From Coniochaeta sp. PMI_546 (lineage: Eukaryota > Ascomycota > Sordariomycetes > Coniochaetales > Coniochaetaceae): a stretch of DNA of 64,000 nt. Location: positions 124,001 through 188,000 of the forward strand of contig MU271153.1 of NCBI GenBank assembly GCA_021432605.1, read 5' to 3'. Shown in pieces: positions 13,599-25,242 of the stretch. Within the stretch, counting starts at the first letter, position 1. Each line of letters opens with the position of its first letter. Both the position numbers and the translations under genes were made by a program. The notes under the pieces were generated by a model, which searched no databases, was not told where the DNA came from, and saw only the letters and a list, made by a program, of their open reading frames with translations.

Positions 13599-15786
13599 AT
13601 TTCTTCAACTACCCTGATCAATATCCCAAGACACCTATACAACTATACAACCTACGTGTACCTTGAATGTCGATCCTCGCTGGATGTTGACAGGGTCCGG
13701 GCTGGGGTCTGGCCTCCGGTCTTGGGTGTGGGGAAGCTTGGAGAAAGGCCCGACATGGATGCGCGGTAAGAGCTGCAGCGTGATGCCACGCCGGCGTCAC
13801 TTGCGAGAGCGGTAGTTGGCAAACCTGCCGGGCACGGCTAATCTACCCTGTACTACAGTAGTCGGCTCTAACCGAGATCTGAGAAACGCCGATATCGTGC
13901 CGCCGCCCTACTGTGTACCAGGGGCGATGGTGTGGACTGCGATCTGCTGGCGAGGAGGCGTGCCTTACATCATGGTTGGAGACCGGGAGTGGTGTTGAGA
14001 TTCAGGTTAGACCTGGCCGGAGTGTGGGGTGCGCTGCCGGGGTACAGCGTAGCGAAGATGCGGGCATGCGGGGAATTCCAGGGCATCAGCATCCGACTGC
14101 CAGACATGTGAGCCTGACAAGCCGCGTGCGTGATTGCAATAATGCAGGTTCTATAGGTGTACCTGTCTGCTCTTTGCTCGTGCTTCATCGTACATTAGGA
14201 CGAGAAGAAGCACCAACACGTGTAGGCATCTTCACACCAGGTCACGAATTGATTCGCATATCAGAGAAACCGACGCCTGGATCAATATCAGAAGATCTGA
14301 TCCGGGGAACACACCTTCGTCGTTCCCCAGGCCATCGAATCTACCATGGTAGATGGGCTTACCACGGTAGCAGCAGCTCTATACGTAGGGATCGGACACT
14401 AGTTAGTCGCGAACCAAAACTTCAACCGCCATCAATCGGTCCGTCAATCTGCATGGTGTCGCAATAAGCCAGCCCTGTCTGGCCCCCTCGAAGGCTCTAA
14501 TGAGCCGCATGATAGCCAGACACTGCCAGACCAGGGAAGCTCACAGGGCTCAATACCAAAAATCGAGTTGTTACGCTATGACCAGGATGGAAATGCTGGC
14601 CGGCAGACAGGGGGGAAACACTCGGTTCCTGTCTTCGTCACATGGACCTCGTCCGCCACATTTCCACCGTCCTTGACAGCACTGGGGCATTGTTATGGCC
14701 AGCGTTTGCAATATATCACCTCCCCACTCAAACACTAGGCGGCGCTATGGTATGCAAGTATGGCCTTGCAGGAGCCGTCCGCCGAGAAGAACGCCGAGGA
14801 ACAATATCCGCAGCCGGTCATTGAGCGCCTGAAGGCCGAAATATGATCATGACGACTGACGAGCACGTCCGAGGATGAGCTATTTGGTGCTGTATTCGAC
14901 ATCTGTAGCCGGGGCTAGCGACTACATCGGTCCTTCTGGCGACATGATGAATGATAATCGTAATACCATGACATCGAAAACCCGGAGAAACGGACGCTGA
15001 AGCACGTGTAGAGACCAGGCTCGAAGCTCGAGCTGTGAGGCAAAATTAAGGCTCGAGGTAATGGGTAGGTATTGATACTGAAATTTACGTATGAGATCTC
15101 ACTCGAGGTGTCGCTTCAAAGGATAAAGACCAGGTAAAAAAGACACATGCGAGTTCGCCTACGAATAAAACACGTTCAGCACATCAGAATGTGGATAGAA
15201 ATGGTTTTCCTCAACCTCATAGATCGACGATCTCGGTGAAAGGGGTGGAATATCTCGTCCTTGGGAACATCCAGGGCTGACCATGCTCAGCGTTTTACCG
15301 CGAACTCGGCGCCCTTAGAAGTCCCTTTTTGTCTTGGATCCGACGATTGGAAATTTACACCATAGAGAATAAGATGTGCTCCTTGAACGTATCGAGCTGC
15401 CTCGGCCGTCAACCCTGAACCCGTCGAAACAGGCAAGGGACAGCGTTGGACCGGACCCGTGCAGAAAAGAAGAAGGGAAGACTCTCAATTTTGCTGCAGA
15501 AATTTTGGTGATATAGGTTTTTTTTCGAGGTGGCCTGTGCGTATGTAGTGAACTGCAGATTTGCTGAATCCTGGAGCAAAAACTCGGCTGACTCATCAGA
15601 GGAAAGTGAGTGGTTGGCCACAATCATTCGGCTGCCAAGTGCAAGGCTACCTTACTTACTGATACTGAATGAGTACATCAATCGTACATCTATTGCCCTG
15701 TACAATCCTGAACTTCTCTTTCGCCAGTCGTCTTTATCCTCCACATAATCCTAACTCCAGGCTCGCCGTTAGCACGAACCGCCAAC
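13599..15786. other. 2.2 kb intergenic region with no supported gene
   Basis: This lies between the divergent glucoamylase and SART1 genes. A 184-codon frame occurs at 13913..14467 (+), but it shows no domain, signal peptide or splice pattern, and opposite frames are also open. A 12-base palindrome CTACCATGGTAG lies near 14340-14351. No gene is called. Confidence 0.5.
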
Positions 15787-17790
15787 ATGGACGCCGCGTC
15801 GATAGAGGAGATCAACAAGCTCCGGAAGTCAATGGGCATGAAGCCCTTGCCTGTCCCCGGAAAAGCTGCTGAGCAAGCTCCGCCCGCCGAGATCGACGAA
15901 GACGCGCCCAGCACGCTCGAGACGCGCGAAGCGCAAGCATACGACAACTTCAGGAAAGCCCAAGAGGCCGAGGCGGCCAAGAAACGGCGAGAGGAAAGAG
16001 CAGCTGCCGTCAAGAAAGCTCGCGAGAAGGCCCAGCGGTTTGCGGTCCTTGAAGGGAAAGGCCTGGCAGAGCTCGATGAGGCACAAGATCTCGACGCCAA
16101 GTCATGGCTGAAGAACCAGAAGAAGAGGCAGAAGGAGATCGCAAAGGCGAGAAAGCTCGAGGAGGAACAGGCAGCTGCCGAGGCCGCCGCCGCCAAAGAG
16201 TACACTAGCAAAGACCTCACAGGGATCAAGGTCGGCCATGACGTGTCGAGCTTTCTTGACGGTGACGAACAGGTCCTCACATTGAAAGACACAAACGTTT
16301 TGGATGAGAGTGCAGATGAAGATGAGCTTGAGAACCTCGAACTGCGCGAGCGAGAGAAGCTTCAGGAGAGACTCGAACTCAAGAAGAAGAAGCCGGTCTA
16401 CGATCCCAACGACATGGATGATACCGGCGAGCGAAGCATTCTTGCTCATTACGACGAGGATAGCAAAGGCAAGAAGAAGAAGCTCTTCACGCTGGACGTG
16501 CAGGGGCCAAATAATGAGCTGGCCGATATTCTCGACGCGCCTGCTGTACAGAGGAGGACGGTCCAGAATCTGGATGTAGACATGCTAGGTATGCAGCCGC
16601 CGGTTTCTCCCAGAAAGGAATTGCCACTAACACTTGGTACAGATGATGCACCAGCCCCATCGGACTACCTCGACCCCTCCGAGATCAAGGTCAAGAAGAG
16701 CAAGAAGAAGAAGTCTAGGAATACAAGACAACGTCCTGCAGATGACGAAGATTCACTGCTTCCTGGAGATCAACCGACCGATCAGCTCATGGAAGTCGAC
16801 GCGGCGCCAATAACGTACACCAAGAAGAGGAAGACTGTGGACGAGGACTTTGTCGATGACGACGATCTCCAAAGCTCCTTAGCCCGCCAAAGAAAAGACG
16901 CGCTGAAGAAGAGGAAGAAGACGCGACCCGAAGATATTGCGAGGCAACTCCGAGAAGAAGCATCTGCCGAGCCTGAGGCGGTAAATGGGGGAGGAGAAGG
17001 CCAGTCGGCGGGCATGACTCTTGACGAGATCACAGGTTTTGTGGACACACTAGTGAAACAAGAACCAGTCGAAGAGCGCAGAAGAAAGTCGACGCCGAGA
17101 GCAGAGCAGTCTACCACAGCTATGGCGGACGATTCGGATGCAGACGAGGATATGAAGGATGCCACAGTGGTTAAGGAGGGGACGCCTGACGGTGCCAACG
17201 GGGTTACAACGACCGGCGTAGAAGAGGAGGAGACTGTCGGTGCAGGCATGGCAAGCGCTCTCAAGCTACTCCGCGGCCGCGGTATCCTGAAGGACCAGCA
17301 CGGTGCGGAGCTAAACGAGAAGTTCCGTCAGAAAGAACTCTTCTTGGCCGAGCTGCATAGGCGCATGGCCAAGTTCGACGAAGATGCCCGCTTGCAGCGC
17401 GAGCGGGACCGAGCCAGTGGCCGTCTGGACCGCATGTCGGTCCGCGACCGCGAGGAGTGGCAGAGGCAACAGAATGCCATCCGCGAACAGCACCAGTCGC
17501 GCATCATGGACCAGCTCTACAAGGAAGGGTACAGGCCCAACATCGAGCTCAAGTACACAGACGAGCACGGCCGCAGCCTCGACCAGAAGGAGGCGTTCAA
17601 GCTTCTCAGCCACCAGTTCCACGGTAAGGGCAGCGGAAAGGGCAAGACGGACAAGATGCTCAAGAAGATCGAGACCGAGAAAAGACGCGAGGCACAGAGT
17701 TTGCTGGACGCTAGTCAAAACGTCGGCATGAGCTCGGCCCACGCACAGCAGCTGAAGAAGCGTCGGGAGGCGGGTGTGCGACTTGCTTAG
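15787..17790 (+). CDS. SNU66: U4/U6.U5 tri-snRNP protein of the SART1/Snu66 family
   Basis: Two exons, 15787..16588 and 16643..17790, give 649 residues. The 54-base intron is in frame and without stops, so a longer 667-residue reading is possible. However, it has a GTATGC donor, a CACTAACAC branch site and a GGTACAG acceptor, and its removal restores the family-like DAPAPSDYLDP stretch. SART1/Snu66 joins U5 to U4/U6 in the spliceosome and acts in the nucleus. Seen: the family opening MDAASIEEINKLRKSMGMKP; long charged coiled-coil-like stretches rich in Lys and Glu; several basic KKKK/KKRKK patches; and the conserved C-terminal region with REEWQRQQNAIREQHQSR, the EHGRSLDQKEAFKLLSHQFHG block, and GKGKTDKMLKKIE. 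The start is the first ATG. Confidence 0.92.
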   Translation: MDAASIEEINKLRKSMGMKPLPVPGKAAEQAPPAEIDEDAPSTLETREAQAYDNFRKAQEAEAAKKRREERAAAVKKAREKAQRFAVLEGKGLAELDEAQDLDAKSWLKNQKKRQKEIAKARKLEEEQAAAEAAAAKEYTSKDLTGIKVGHDVSSFLDGDEQVLTLKDTNVLDESADEDELENLELREREKLQERLELKKKKPVYDPNDMDDTGERSILAHYDEDSKGKKKKLFTLDVQGPNNELADILDAPAVQRRTVQNLDVDMLGMQPPVSPRKELPLTLGTDDAPAPSDYLDPSEIKVKKSKKKKSRNTRQRPADDEDSLLPGDQPTDQLMEVDAAPITYTKKRKTVDEDFVDDDDLQSSLARQRKDALKKRKKTRPEDIARQLREEASAEPEAVNGGGEGQSAGMTLDEITGFVDTLVKQEPVEERRRKSTPRAEQSTTAMADDSDADEDMKDATVVKEGTPDGANGVTTTGVEEEETVGAGMASALKLLRGRGILKDQHGAELNEKFRQKELFLAELHRRMAKFDEDARLQRERDRASGRLDRMSVRDREEWQRQQNAIREQHQSRIMDQLYKEGYRPNIELKYTDEHGRSLDQKEAFKLLSHQFHGKGSGKGKTDKMLKKIETEKRREAQSLLDASQNVGMSSAHAQQLKKRREAGVRLA

Positions 17791-18172
17791 ACGTTCTAGT
17801 GTTTACTTACCTTATCATCGTACAGATTTGTTGATTATGACAGACTGTCCATCGAATTAAAAAGGTGCCTACTTCCCTACCTGAACCTGAGTCTTGGTCG
17901 GTCGTACATGCTAACACCGGCTGAGAGTTTGCAGAATACTGTCAGGTAAGTCACGTAGATGGAGCCACCTTGCCATGTCGTTTGCGCGGGACTGCTACTC
18001 TCAAGGCCTGATCGCAAGGAATTCGTAGACGTATATCTTCCTAAATTGAAAGCGGAACCCAAATGTAAACTACCAAGTCCGGATCTTACCTTGCCGAGGA
18101 TTCTTACCCTGAACAATCTGCTATTTCTCGATCCCAGCGAGCCTCCTGCCTGATGTTTCCCCATCATGGCCT
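17791..18172. other. Intergenic: convergent 3' ends
   Basis: The 3' regions of SART1 (+) and of the Cys-rich protein gene (-) meet here. A 64-codon plus-strand frame (17959..18153) has no recognisable feature. Confidence 0.5.
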
Positions 18173-19300
18173 TCAAAGGCGATCCAAGTCGTACTCGTAA
18201 AATGGCTCCCAGGGCTCCGAAGACTTCGTAGACTTACCTTTCCTCCACAAGCCCAACTTTCTCAACTTCTCCATGAACCTCGCCCTCTTACCTCCAAGCT
18301 TGCGGCTCGACCGCTTCCAGAATGCCTTCTTTTTCTCCGGCTGCGGTGCCTGCATGGCATCATCAGTGTTAGTGCTCGTTGTACTAGGCCAGAGCTTGGC
18401 TTGTTGAGCACTCTCCCTCGAGCGGTGGTGCGGAATACCATTCTCATGCATGAAGCCCGCCACCTCGAGGTTATCCCAGAGCGAGTATAGCCACTGCCCG
18501 AACAGACTCCCCTGTACCGGGGGGTCGGTCTGTCCCTGCTCAGGTGGGACTCCGACCTCTAAATTCTGAGCCGACGGCAGTGTGCTAGCCGGCAAGAAAC
18601 CTTGAGGGCGGTGACCTGCTCCCGTCAGACGAGACGCAGCAGCGAACTCCCGAACCAGACGTCCCAGCGCTTCTCTCTCCGAAACAGCGACCCGTCTGGC
18701 TTCGCTGCCGCCCGTTGCTATCATGAGCTTGACCTGCCAATCCAACACCTCCTGATGCGCCTCCCACAGATGAAGATCCCTATCCAGAGGGAACAAGCAC
18801 CACCTCTCTCCCCTCCTGTACAGCATCAGCGGGCCCCTCTTCCTCTCCTCCTTCGCCGAAGCAATATGTCGCTCGAGTCTCCGCATCCACCTATCGAAAT
18901 CAGTGTAGCAGGCATCGCAGAAGCTCCCCGGCAGGCCGCGGGCGCACTTACATTTCCCAGCCGCCGCGACGGGGTGCAGCGACAGCTCGGTGGCCATCTC
19001 CTGCGCGGTGAGGAAGCAGACGTGGCAGAATGTGTCGCGGGGGCAGGTGCACCTGTGAAGGAACTGGGTCATGTCGACCCGCGATGATGGGTAGGTGTGG
19101 CTCGCCCGAGGAGGGCAAAAGAGGAGGTGGAAGAGGTTGAGGCGGAGATGGGGCGGTTTGCGAGAATGCAAGGGGGATTTGACGCCGGGACGGGGAGGGG
19201 ATGGAGGTTGCAGGGGAGAGAGGTAGCGCCGTGAAGCGTTGAGGTCGATGAGGGTTGTGTGTCCGAGGGGACTGGTAACTGCTATGGTTGGGAGCTCCAT
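18173..19300 (-). CDS. Uncharacterised fungal protein with two CxC...CxxC cysteine clusters
   Basis: A single exon of 375 residues. I do not recognise the family. The N-terminal 75 residues are Pro-rich. Two cysteine clusters follow: C84, C86, C92 and C95 (C-x-C-x5-C-x2-C, around CTCPRDTFCHVC) and C117, C119, C128 and C131 (C-x-C-x8-C-x2-C, around CKCARGLPGSFCDAC). Each could hold one metal ion. Next is a charged region with DFDRWMRRLERHIASAKEERKR, probably helical, then a low-complexity middle. The end is very basic (KKKAFWKRSSRKLGGKRARF and similar), suggesting nuclear or nucleic-acid association. No signal peptide or membrane helix is seen. The start could instead be M77, just before the first cysteine cluster. 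Confidence 0.7.
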   Translation of the reverse strand: MELPTIAVTSPLGHTTLIDLNASRRYLSPLQPPSPPRPGVKSPLHSRKPPHLRLNLFHLLFCPPRASHTYPSSRVDMTQFLHRCTCPRDTFCHVCFLTAQEMATELSLHPVAAAGKCKCARGLPGSFCDACYTDFDRWMRRLERHIASAKEERKRGPLMLYRRGERWCLFPLDRDLHLWEAHQEVLDWQVKLMIATGGSEARRVAVSEREALGRLVREFAAASRLTGAGHRPQGFLPASTLPSAQNLEVGVPPEQGQTDPPVQGSLFGQWLYSLWDNLEVAGFMHENGIPHHRSRESAQQAKLWPSTTSTNTDDAMQAPQPEKKKAFWKRSSRKLGGKRARFMEKLRKLGLWRKGKSTKSSEPWEPFYEYDLDRL

Positions 19301-19755
19301 GTTTGAGAGTTAGGAGAGGTTGGATTGTTGGAAGTGTAAGATGCTCTTCGGATCTGATCTTGGAAGACTTGCAGGGAGAGATGGATCTGTAATCAGCAGA
19401 TTCCACCAAAAAAGCGATAGCCGCGTGTAGAGCGAGGTCTGATCAGTCGAGAATGAGGTGTCGAAGGGAGTTATATACTCTTTCTCTCTCACACGCATCT
19501 TGGGCTGCCAAGACAAAGGGATTATATACAAATACAATGGACATAGTTACAACCTTTTCTAAAGCCTTCCTGTACCGCCCCTTTGTGTCCTCTATAAAGA
19601 GCTCGTACCAAGCAGAACAGGACGTGCCGGCCATCCCGACATCGTGACCTTTGTGACAGCAACCCAATCAAGTCCTGGCCAGCAACTCCGTTCCTGAACC
19701 TTAACACTGTTCAACTCGATTCGTAAAGCAAAAGAAGGAGAAGAAGAAAAAAGGA
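19301..19755. other. Intergenic region upstream of the Cys-rich protein gene
   Basis: It is probably the promoter of the Cys-rich gene and the 3' end of the small membrane-protein gene, both on the minus strand. Small open frames on both strands look like chance. Confidence 0.4.
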
Positions 19756-19947
19756 TCATGGCCCCGACTCGTCGACGACACGACCCTTGACAAACTCGGC
19801 CGTGATCGCTCTGGCTTTGTCGCTGTGTCGCGTGGAGATGTACCACGTCATGACGATGACGCCGACGAAGCAGGCCATCCATATGGCGACCAGAAGGTTG
19901 GAGTGCCGCGGCCGGGGCCCGTAGGGGCTAATGAAGTTTCGGGCCAT
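19756..19947 (-). CDS. Small single-pass membrane protein, 63 residues
   Basis: The frame starts at MARNFISPYGPRPRHSN, continues into one hydrophobic helix (LLVAIWMACFVGVIVMTWYI, about residues 18-37), and ends with a charged tail (HSDKARAITAEFVKGR). The frame stays open upstream as far as 20178. A plausible 51-base intron there (20048..19998: GTATGTC donor, TAATAC branch, TATCAG acceptor) suggests a spliced leader or an N-terminally longer form. I chose the internal ATG because the residues from it onwards look protein-like and the upstream part does not. Size and topology fit a mitochondrial or ER small membrane subunit, but no family is assigned. Confidence 0.55.
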   Translation of the reverse strand: MARNFISPYGPRPRHSNLLVAIWMACFVGVIVMTWYISTRHSDKARAITAEFVKGRVVDESGP

Positions 19948-20475
19948 GATGTCTTTTGAACTCTTGTAAATCTGATGAGCTTGGGCGGGATCTTTGTCTG
20001 ATAGCGTATTAGGATGTGAAGGACTCGTCAACAGCGGAAGAGACATACGGTTGAACAAGCAGCGGCCTTGATCTGTTACCGACTTTCGGAATCTATGAGA
20101 TGATCCTCTTTGACATATAAGAATTGGCTCCAGAACGTTTGTTGCTTGGTTGTTGATATACGAGAAATAAGGCTTCAATGAGCGACAATTATGTAATTAC
20201 AGTGTGGCAGATGTTCACTGGTGTTGTCGCAGCTGTTGCTTGAGATGCTGTGGAGTCGCTGCGGAGTACAAGTAAAGCTTTTATAACGATAATGATTGAT
20301 TACTTGCATGGTTATGCTGTTATACAGAAAACTCCGTTAAATTGACAAGCGATCTCCCTTCCTGATACCATTACTGATAGCCCAAAACTCCCGTCTTATG
20401 TTGCCTGCCACTGTTGATCTCAACTCATTCCCATTTTCTTGACGCATACGATACACACTCAATGCCTTGTAGAAC
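19948..20475. other. Probable 5' leader and promoter of the small membrane protein
   Basis: It holds the putative leader intron described for the small membrane protein, followed by AT-rich sequence (about 20270-20345) up to the last exon of the Mug190-like gene. No other gene is seen. Confidence 0.4.
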
Positions 20476-23400
20476 TCAAACCTCGGTCTCGACGTCCGGC
20501 TTGCGACCGCTCAAGCTCCCCAGCTTCGTCGCTCGCCTGGCTGCGAAGAGGGCCTCGTCCTTGGCGAATTGGAGGTTACGCAGTGGTTTCCTGCGTCGTG
20601 TCTGGTTAGCTATCTTCGTCTGTGTAAGTCCGGACGTGGTTTGCAGGGTTCAAGCCTACCATTGCATCAAGCCCCGCTGCTGCCGGTGCAGATCCCGACT
20701 GCGGCTCTTGTAATCCTTCAGCGCCTGGATAGGCCCGTTGCTTTTCTTGGATGCCGAAGTGTCAGCCGTAGCAGTCGTGTCAACGGATGCCCGGCCGGCC
20801 GGACCATGGTTACGGCTCTCGTCTGAGGTGCCGCGACCCTCGGTATCGAGGCCCTTGTCTGTGTCGCCATCGTTGACTCCGAGGTCCACATTAGACGACG
20901 ACTCAGTCTCATCGTCGTCATCGTCGTCCTCATCCTCTTCGTCCTCCGTGTTCCCAACGTGGCCAGACAGCAGTTCTGCAGGGTCCTGTCCAAATGCGCC
21001 GGCCCAGTCCGTGCCATCTCTGGCCAACCACTTCTGCTTGTCCTCCTCCGGAGCCTGGGCTAGGACATCTCGGCCATGTGTGAGTGACTCCTCGTGCAGC
21101 TTCTGCACAATCGGGTGAACCTCGGCCTCGACGTGCTCGGATCGGACGCCCTCGGCGAAGCACGCCTCCCAGCTCTCGATGGTCTCGCGTGACTCGTTGT
21201 CGCTAACAAACTTGAGGTGATCGCGGTCAGTACCCGGCTTGAAGCGACCGCGGAAGCGTAGCCGACCGAGCTCCTCGATGTCCAAATCGGGGATGTCCCG
21301 GTAGTTCGCCTCGGTGATGTAGTTCTGCGAGAGACGTGTCTCGTTGTTGCACCGCCAGATCGGTATGTCAAAGTCCTTCTCCTCGTTGTCTGGCACATCC
21401 TGCAGCCAGATAGATGCGAACACGTCGGTGTGGCGCTTGCCCTTGGTATGGAACTCGAAGAAGATGGGAGAACGGTATCTAAACCGCACTGGCAGACGGG
21501 GCCTTCCCGTCTTGTCCGCCTTGCCGCTGATGTCCCATGTCAGACCGTTACCCTGATCCAGCTGGGAGCAGTTGTGGTGGCTGATGGCGGCAGAGCTGCC
21601 TCCAGTCCGGAGCTTGAGCTTGATCTTGGGGCTAGGTGCCCAGTTTGCGGTCGTGATGGTGTCGGACAGGAACTCGAATGTGCCAATCTCGCCAAACCCA
21701 AGCTGTGCGGGTGGTAGCTTCAGCTCGACCGAGCGGAACAAAATGCTGAGCCTGATACGGCCAAACCCGACACCGCCGTCGAGCGGGTACCACCTGGTGC
21801 TTTGACTGCTAGTCAGGAGCAAGTCCGACAGCTTCAAAGGAACGACGCCAATGAGCGGATCATGCTCGCGGTTGCGCGAGTCGCGAACGCTGACGGTAAC
21901 GATGCAAGAGCGCCAGTCCCGGATGAAGCGCTCGGTGCCGGCCTCGAAGATGGGCTTCGACGAGACAACCTTGGTACGAGTCTTGTATACCAGCTCGTCG
22001 TTGATGAGAATCGTGCAGTAGGAGCTTGGCAGCCGTTTGCTTTGCTCCTCCTTGATGGGACCAGCCTCGGGACGGGCAGGCTCGTACTCGCGGCCCTTCC
22101 TCTTCCCGTTGGAACCCTTGACGTTCTGGAGTTCCAGGTTGACGATCTGGTGAACAACAATGCTGAGGATACCGCTCGGCCACAGCGGATCGGGCGGCGT
22201 GCACGTGACAGCATCTTCTTCAGCGTTGTCGATGACTCCCTTCTCATCCTGGAGCTCCTTCTTGTCTCTCAGCTCCTTGGGCAGGTTGGGGTCCTTGCCA
22301 TCAGTCCTGAGTGCCTTTCTGAACTGGGTCTTGCCAAAGAAACCAACCTCCCAGTGGAGCTCGCCCGGCATCTCAGTCTCGGCCTTGACGCCCTTGAGCT
22401 TGGAGACTTGGGGGAACATCTTGCCAGGGTGTTGGATCAGCTTCTGAATACTAAGCTCCACCTTCCCAACGACATCGTCGGCAGATGAGCGGTCGCTGTC
22501 CCATAGCTCAATCGAGAGTTGCTCGTCAGCCTTGATAACATCGGCAGTAACAAGCAGAGCGCACGCCTCCTCGAACACCGGGTTGAGGTTGTCTTGGATG
22601 ACGCGGGTGCAGTACTGCGGCTTGCCGAACTTGGAGAAGGCCACGCAGATGTAGGGGTCTGAGCCTCCTCCCTTGCTGCCGCGTCGGTCTTGCTTGCTGA
22701 GTCCGACCGCCTTGTGGATACGGATGAAGAGAACGCCAAGTGCCTCGGTCTCCTTTTTGATCGAGTCTCCCTGGAGCATCTTTCCGATATCGAGGGTCAT
22801 GGACTTTGGCGCGACGTACATTCCGGCGGCCGTAGCGATGGCCCAGTTGACAAAGTTGGAGATCAGCGGGAGGTTGAGAATGTTAGCTCCCTTTTCGATC
22901 AATGGGATACAGCCAGCGTCGACCTTGGGTAGGCCCATCAGAGTGAAGCTCAGAGTCTTGATGAACGGTGGGTCCGGAGCCAGGGCGATACGTATCCTGG
23001 CCGTGGCGACCAAACCGTTGAGTTCGACCCAGATCGGGAACGGCACACCAAACAGGCCCTTGATGCCGAGATAGAAGATCAGTTGCATACCCATGTTCTT
23101 GGCCTTGGAAGAAACGTCCTTCCCAGATGGAATGGCATGGTAGGCAACGGTAGCCTCGAGATTGTAGAAGTCACCGCCCTCTTCCTCCGCGGCTATTTCT
23201 TGGGGGTCTTTGGTCTTCTGAGCCTCCTTTCGGATCTGGTCCTTGAGGTCCTGGACTTGATCGTCTGGGAGTGCTCGTAGACTGAGGACTCGCAGGGGGT
23301 TGCTTCCTTGCGAGATGTCGTTGACTTTGACATTTTCGATTATGCCCGGCACACTGGCTTGCATGACGTCCTCCAGCGTGTCGGCCAAGGGCGCAAACAT

Positions 23401-24266
23401 ATCGGGGTTGATCAAGCCCCAGATCAAGCCGATAGCCGTGTTCAGCCACTCGACCGACTCGGGGATCAGGTTGACAACCGCGGTCTCTCCTCGCTTCTGC
23501 TCGCTGGCCCACTCTACATTGCGACCCTGTTGGATGAGATCTTTCACCCAGAGGAAGACGCCGGAACTAATGCACATGGCGAGGGGGATGAGGCCCAGTA
23601 GTCTTCCGCCAAACATCTTGCCGATGAAGATGATGGACAGGAAAATAGCGGCGCACAGCACGTTGGCGCGAGCCTCTATGGCGGCAAACATAGGCTCGTA
23701 GCTAACGGAAGGTGTGGGATGGAAGAGGACGTTCGTCTTCTCGCCGTGGATGGGCACATCGCTGGTGGAACCGTTTGCGACGGGGTCTGGCGGAGCAGTG
23801 ATGTCCTGGTTGTGGCGGTACTCCTCGCCGGACTGTCTCGGGTCGGTCTTGACGGTTGTTGGCCTGCCCAGGTTGGCGTTTGGGACGGACAGCTGTTGTC
23901 ACTGTCAGCCTCAAGTCCGAGATTTCCAGGAGGGCAAGAAGGGCAATAGTAATAGTAGCTTACCACAGGGTGCTCCGCCGCCTTCATGATGCTGTCATCG
24001 GCATCGTCGATCTCGACATCCTTACCGGTAACTGGGTCTCGGACGGTTCGACGGTTCTTGCCGACCTTCCTCCCGACCGGTGGATGCTGGACAGCCTCGC
24101 TGGTTTGGCCATACTTTTGTTGCTGTTGGTCTATCTTGGCGTCACGCTCTTTCTTGTCCCTGTCGAGGCTCTCGACAAATTGCTTGATGTTAGGGATGCG
24201 GTTCCTGCCAGAGTAGTTTTTGGAAGAGGGCACCACTGTCTCGTTTGGGTCGATTGGTTTACTCAT
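20476..24266 (-). CDS. mug190: Mug190-like protein with SMP and C2 domains (membrane contact-site type)
   Basis: Three exons on the minus strand, 24266..23964, 23892..20660 and 20590..20476, give 1,216 residues. The short last exon was found by splicing out an intron with a GTAGGC donor, a GCTAACC branch and a GACGCAG acceptor; without it the frame stops right after GLMQW. Seen: a disordered charged N terminus (about 1-160); a hydrophobic hairpin-like segment (about 178-218); an SMP-like lipid-binding domain (about 230-480); a C2 domain with DPYICVAF and DNLNPVFEEACALL (about 480-590); a second C2-like unit starting GILSIVVHQIVNLEL; and a very acidic stretch (DEEDEDDDDDDETE) near the C terminus. 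The layout recalls tricalbins and extended synaptotagmins, which tether the ER to other membranes and move lipids. The name comes from the S. pombe meiotic gene; a meiotic role is not shown here. Confidence 0.85.
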
Positions 24267-25242
24267 TGTGACGGATTGGCAAGAGACAGTATAAGCTGTA
24301 GATTTTTGAGGTTGGCGATGATACGCGGTCCCAGTCCGGCTCCAAAGGCCTATCCTGTGGACCAGGAAAGAAGCTTATTCTGAGGTTACCGTGGATATGT
24401 GGTTATTGGTCAGGGTAGGTCGTATTCGGTGATGCTACGAAGGAAGAGAGAAAAAGAAGGCAAGACGCAAGGAGGAATGGGGAGCATAGGTAAGGTAGGA
24501 ATGGAAATATAGCTGGTCGCTGATCAACCTTGGCACAGGCTGAGGGCCTGGTGAATCTCTCAAGTTCCACACCACACAAGTAGCCAACAACGAGCAATCG
24601 CCCGATGGTATCATAAGTCTCCAGCAGCAGATTAGTGGCTACAATGCTGCAATATGAATGGATCGGTTAGTACTGAGTAGCGATTTCAGGTTCAAGAAAC
24701 ACACGACAATGACTTGGAACAGCTTCAAGCTTGGCTTGGGTGATGACGTAGTTGGCACAAGCACTAAACACTGACACCAAAATAACACCAAAGTTACACC
24801 CCTGCATTTGCCCCGCGTAGCCACAAGCATATCTTGTGTAGCCCACTGAAATGCATCTTGACGTTATGCCCGGGATCCCCCGCTCGTCAATCTCAGGGTC
24901 TAGAAGCAACTTGTCGATCAGGTCCATCATACAGAGCTCATATACACGTACGTATACTGGCCGTTTGAGCGTGAGATAACCTTTCGTGCCAAAGTAAAAG
25001 ATCCAAGTCACACATCACTACATCGCGTATACCGGACAGATGTTCCGGACGGACTTCCTACTTGCTAATCATAAACCATGTTACCAATGTGATATTTGGC
25101 TTAACAAGAGTAGCTAATACAACAAAGCCAAAGGTATAAAGACATCAAACAAACAAAATGCTCGCTTGCCGACTCCAATGGTAAATGCATGTAATCAATT
25201 ATTCGTTGCTCGTCGAGTCGTCGTCAATCTTTTGTTGTTTCT
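24267..25242. other. Promoter of the Mug190-like gene and 3' region of its neighbour
   Basis: It separates two minus-strand genes. A 114-codon minus frame (24667..25011) shows no splice signals or recognisable motif. No gene is called. Confidence 0.45.

Noticed and set aside
13913-14467. 184-codon plus-strand frame
   Set aside because: No motif, biased composition or splice signals; other frames are open in the same GC-rich DNA.
16304-16579. Frames overlapping the SART1 gene
   Set aside because: Shadow frames of a conserved splicing factor.
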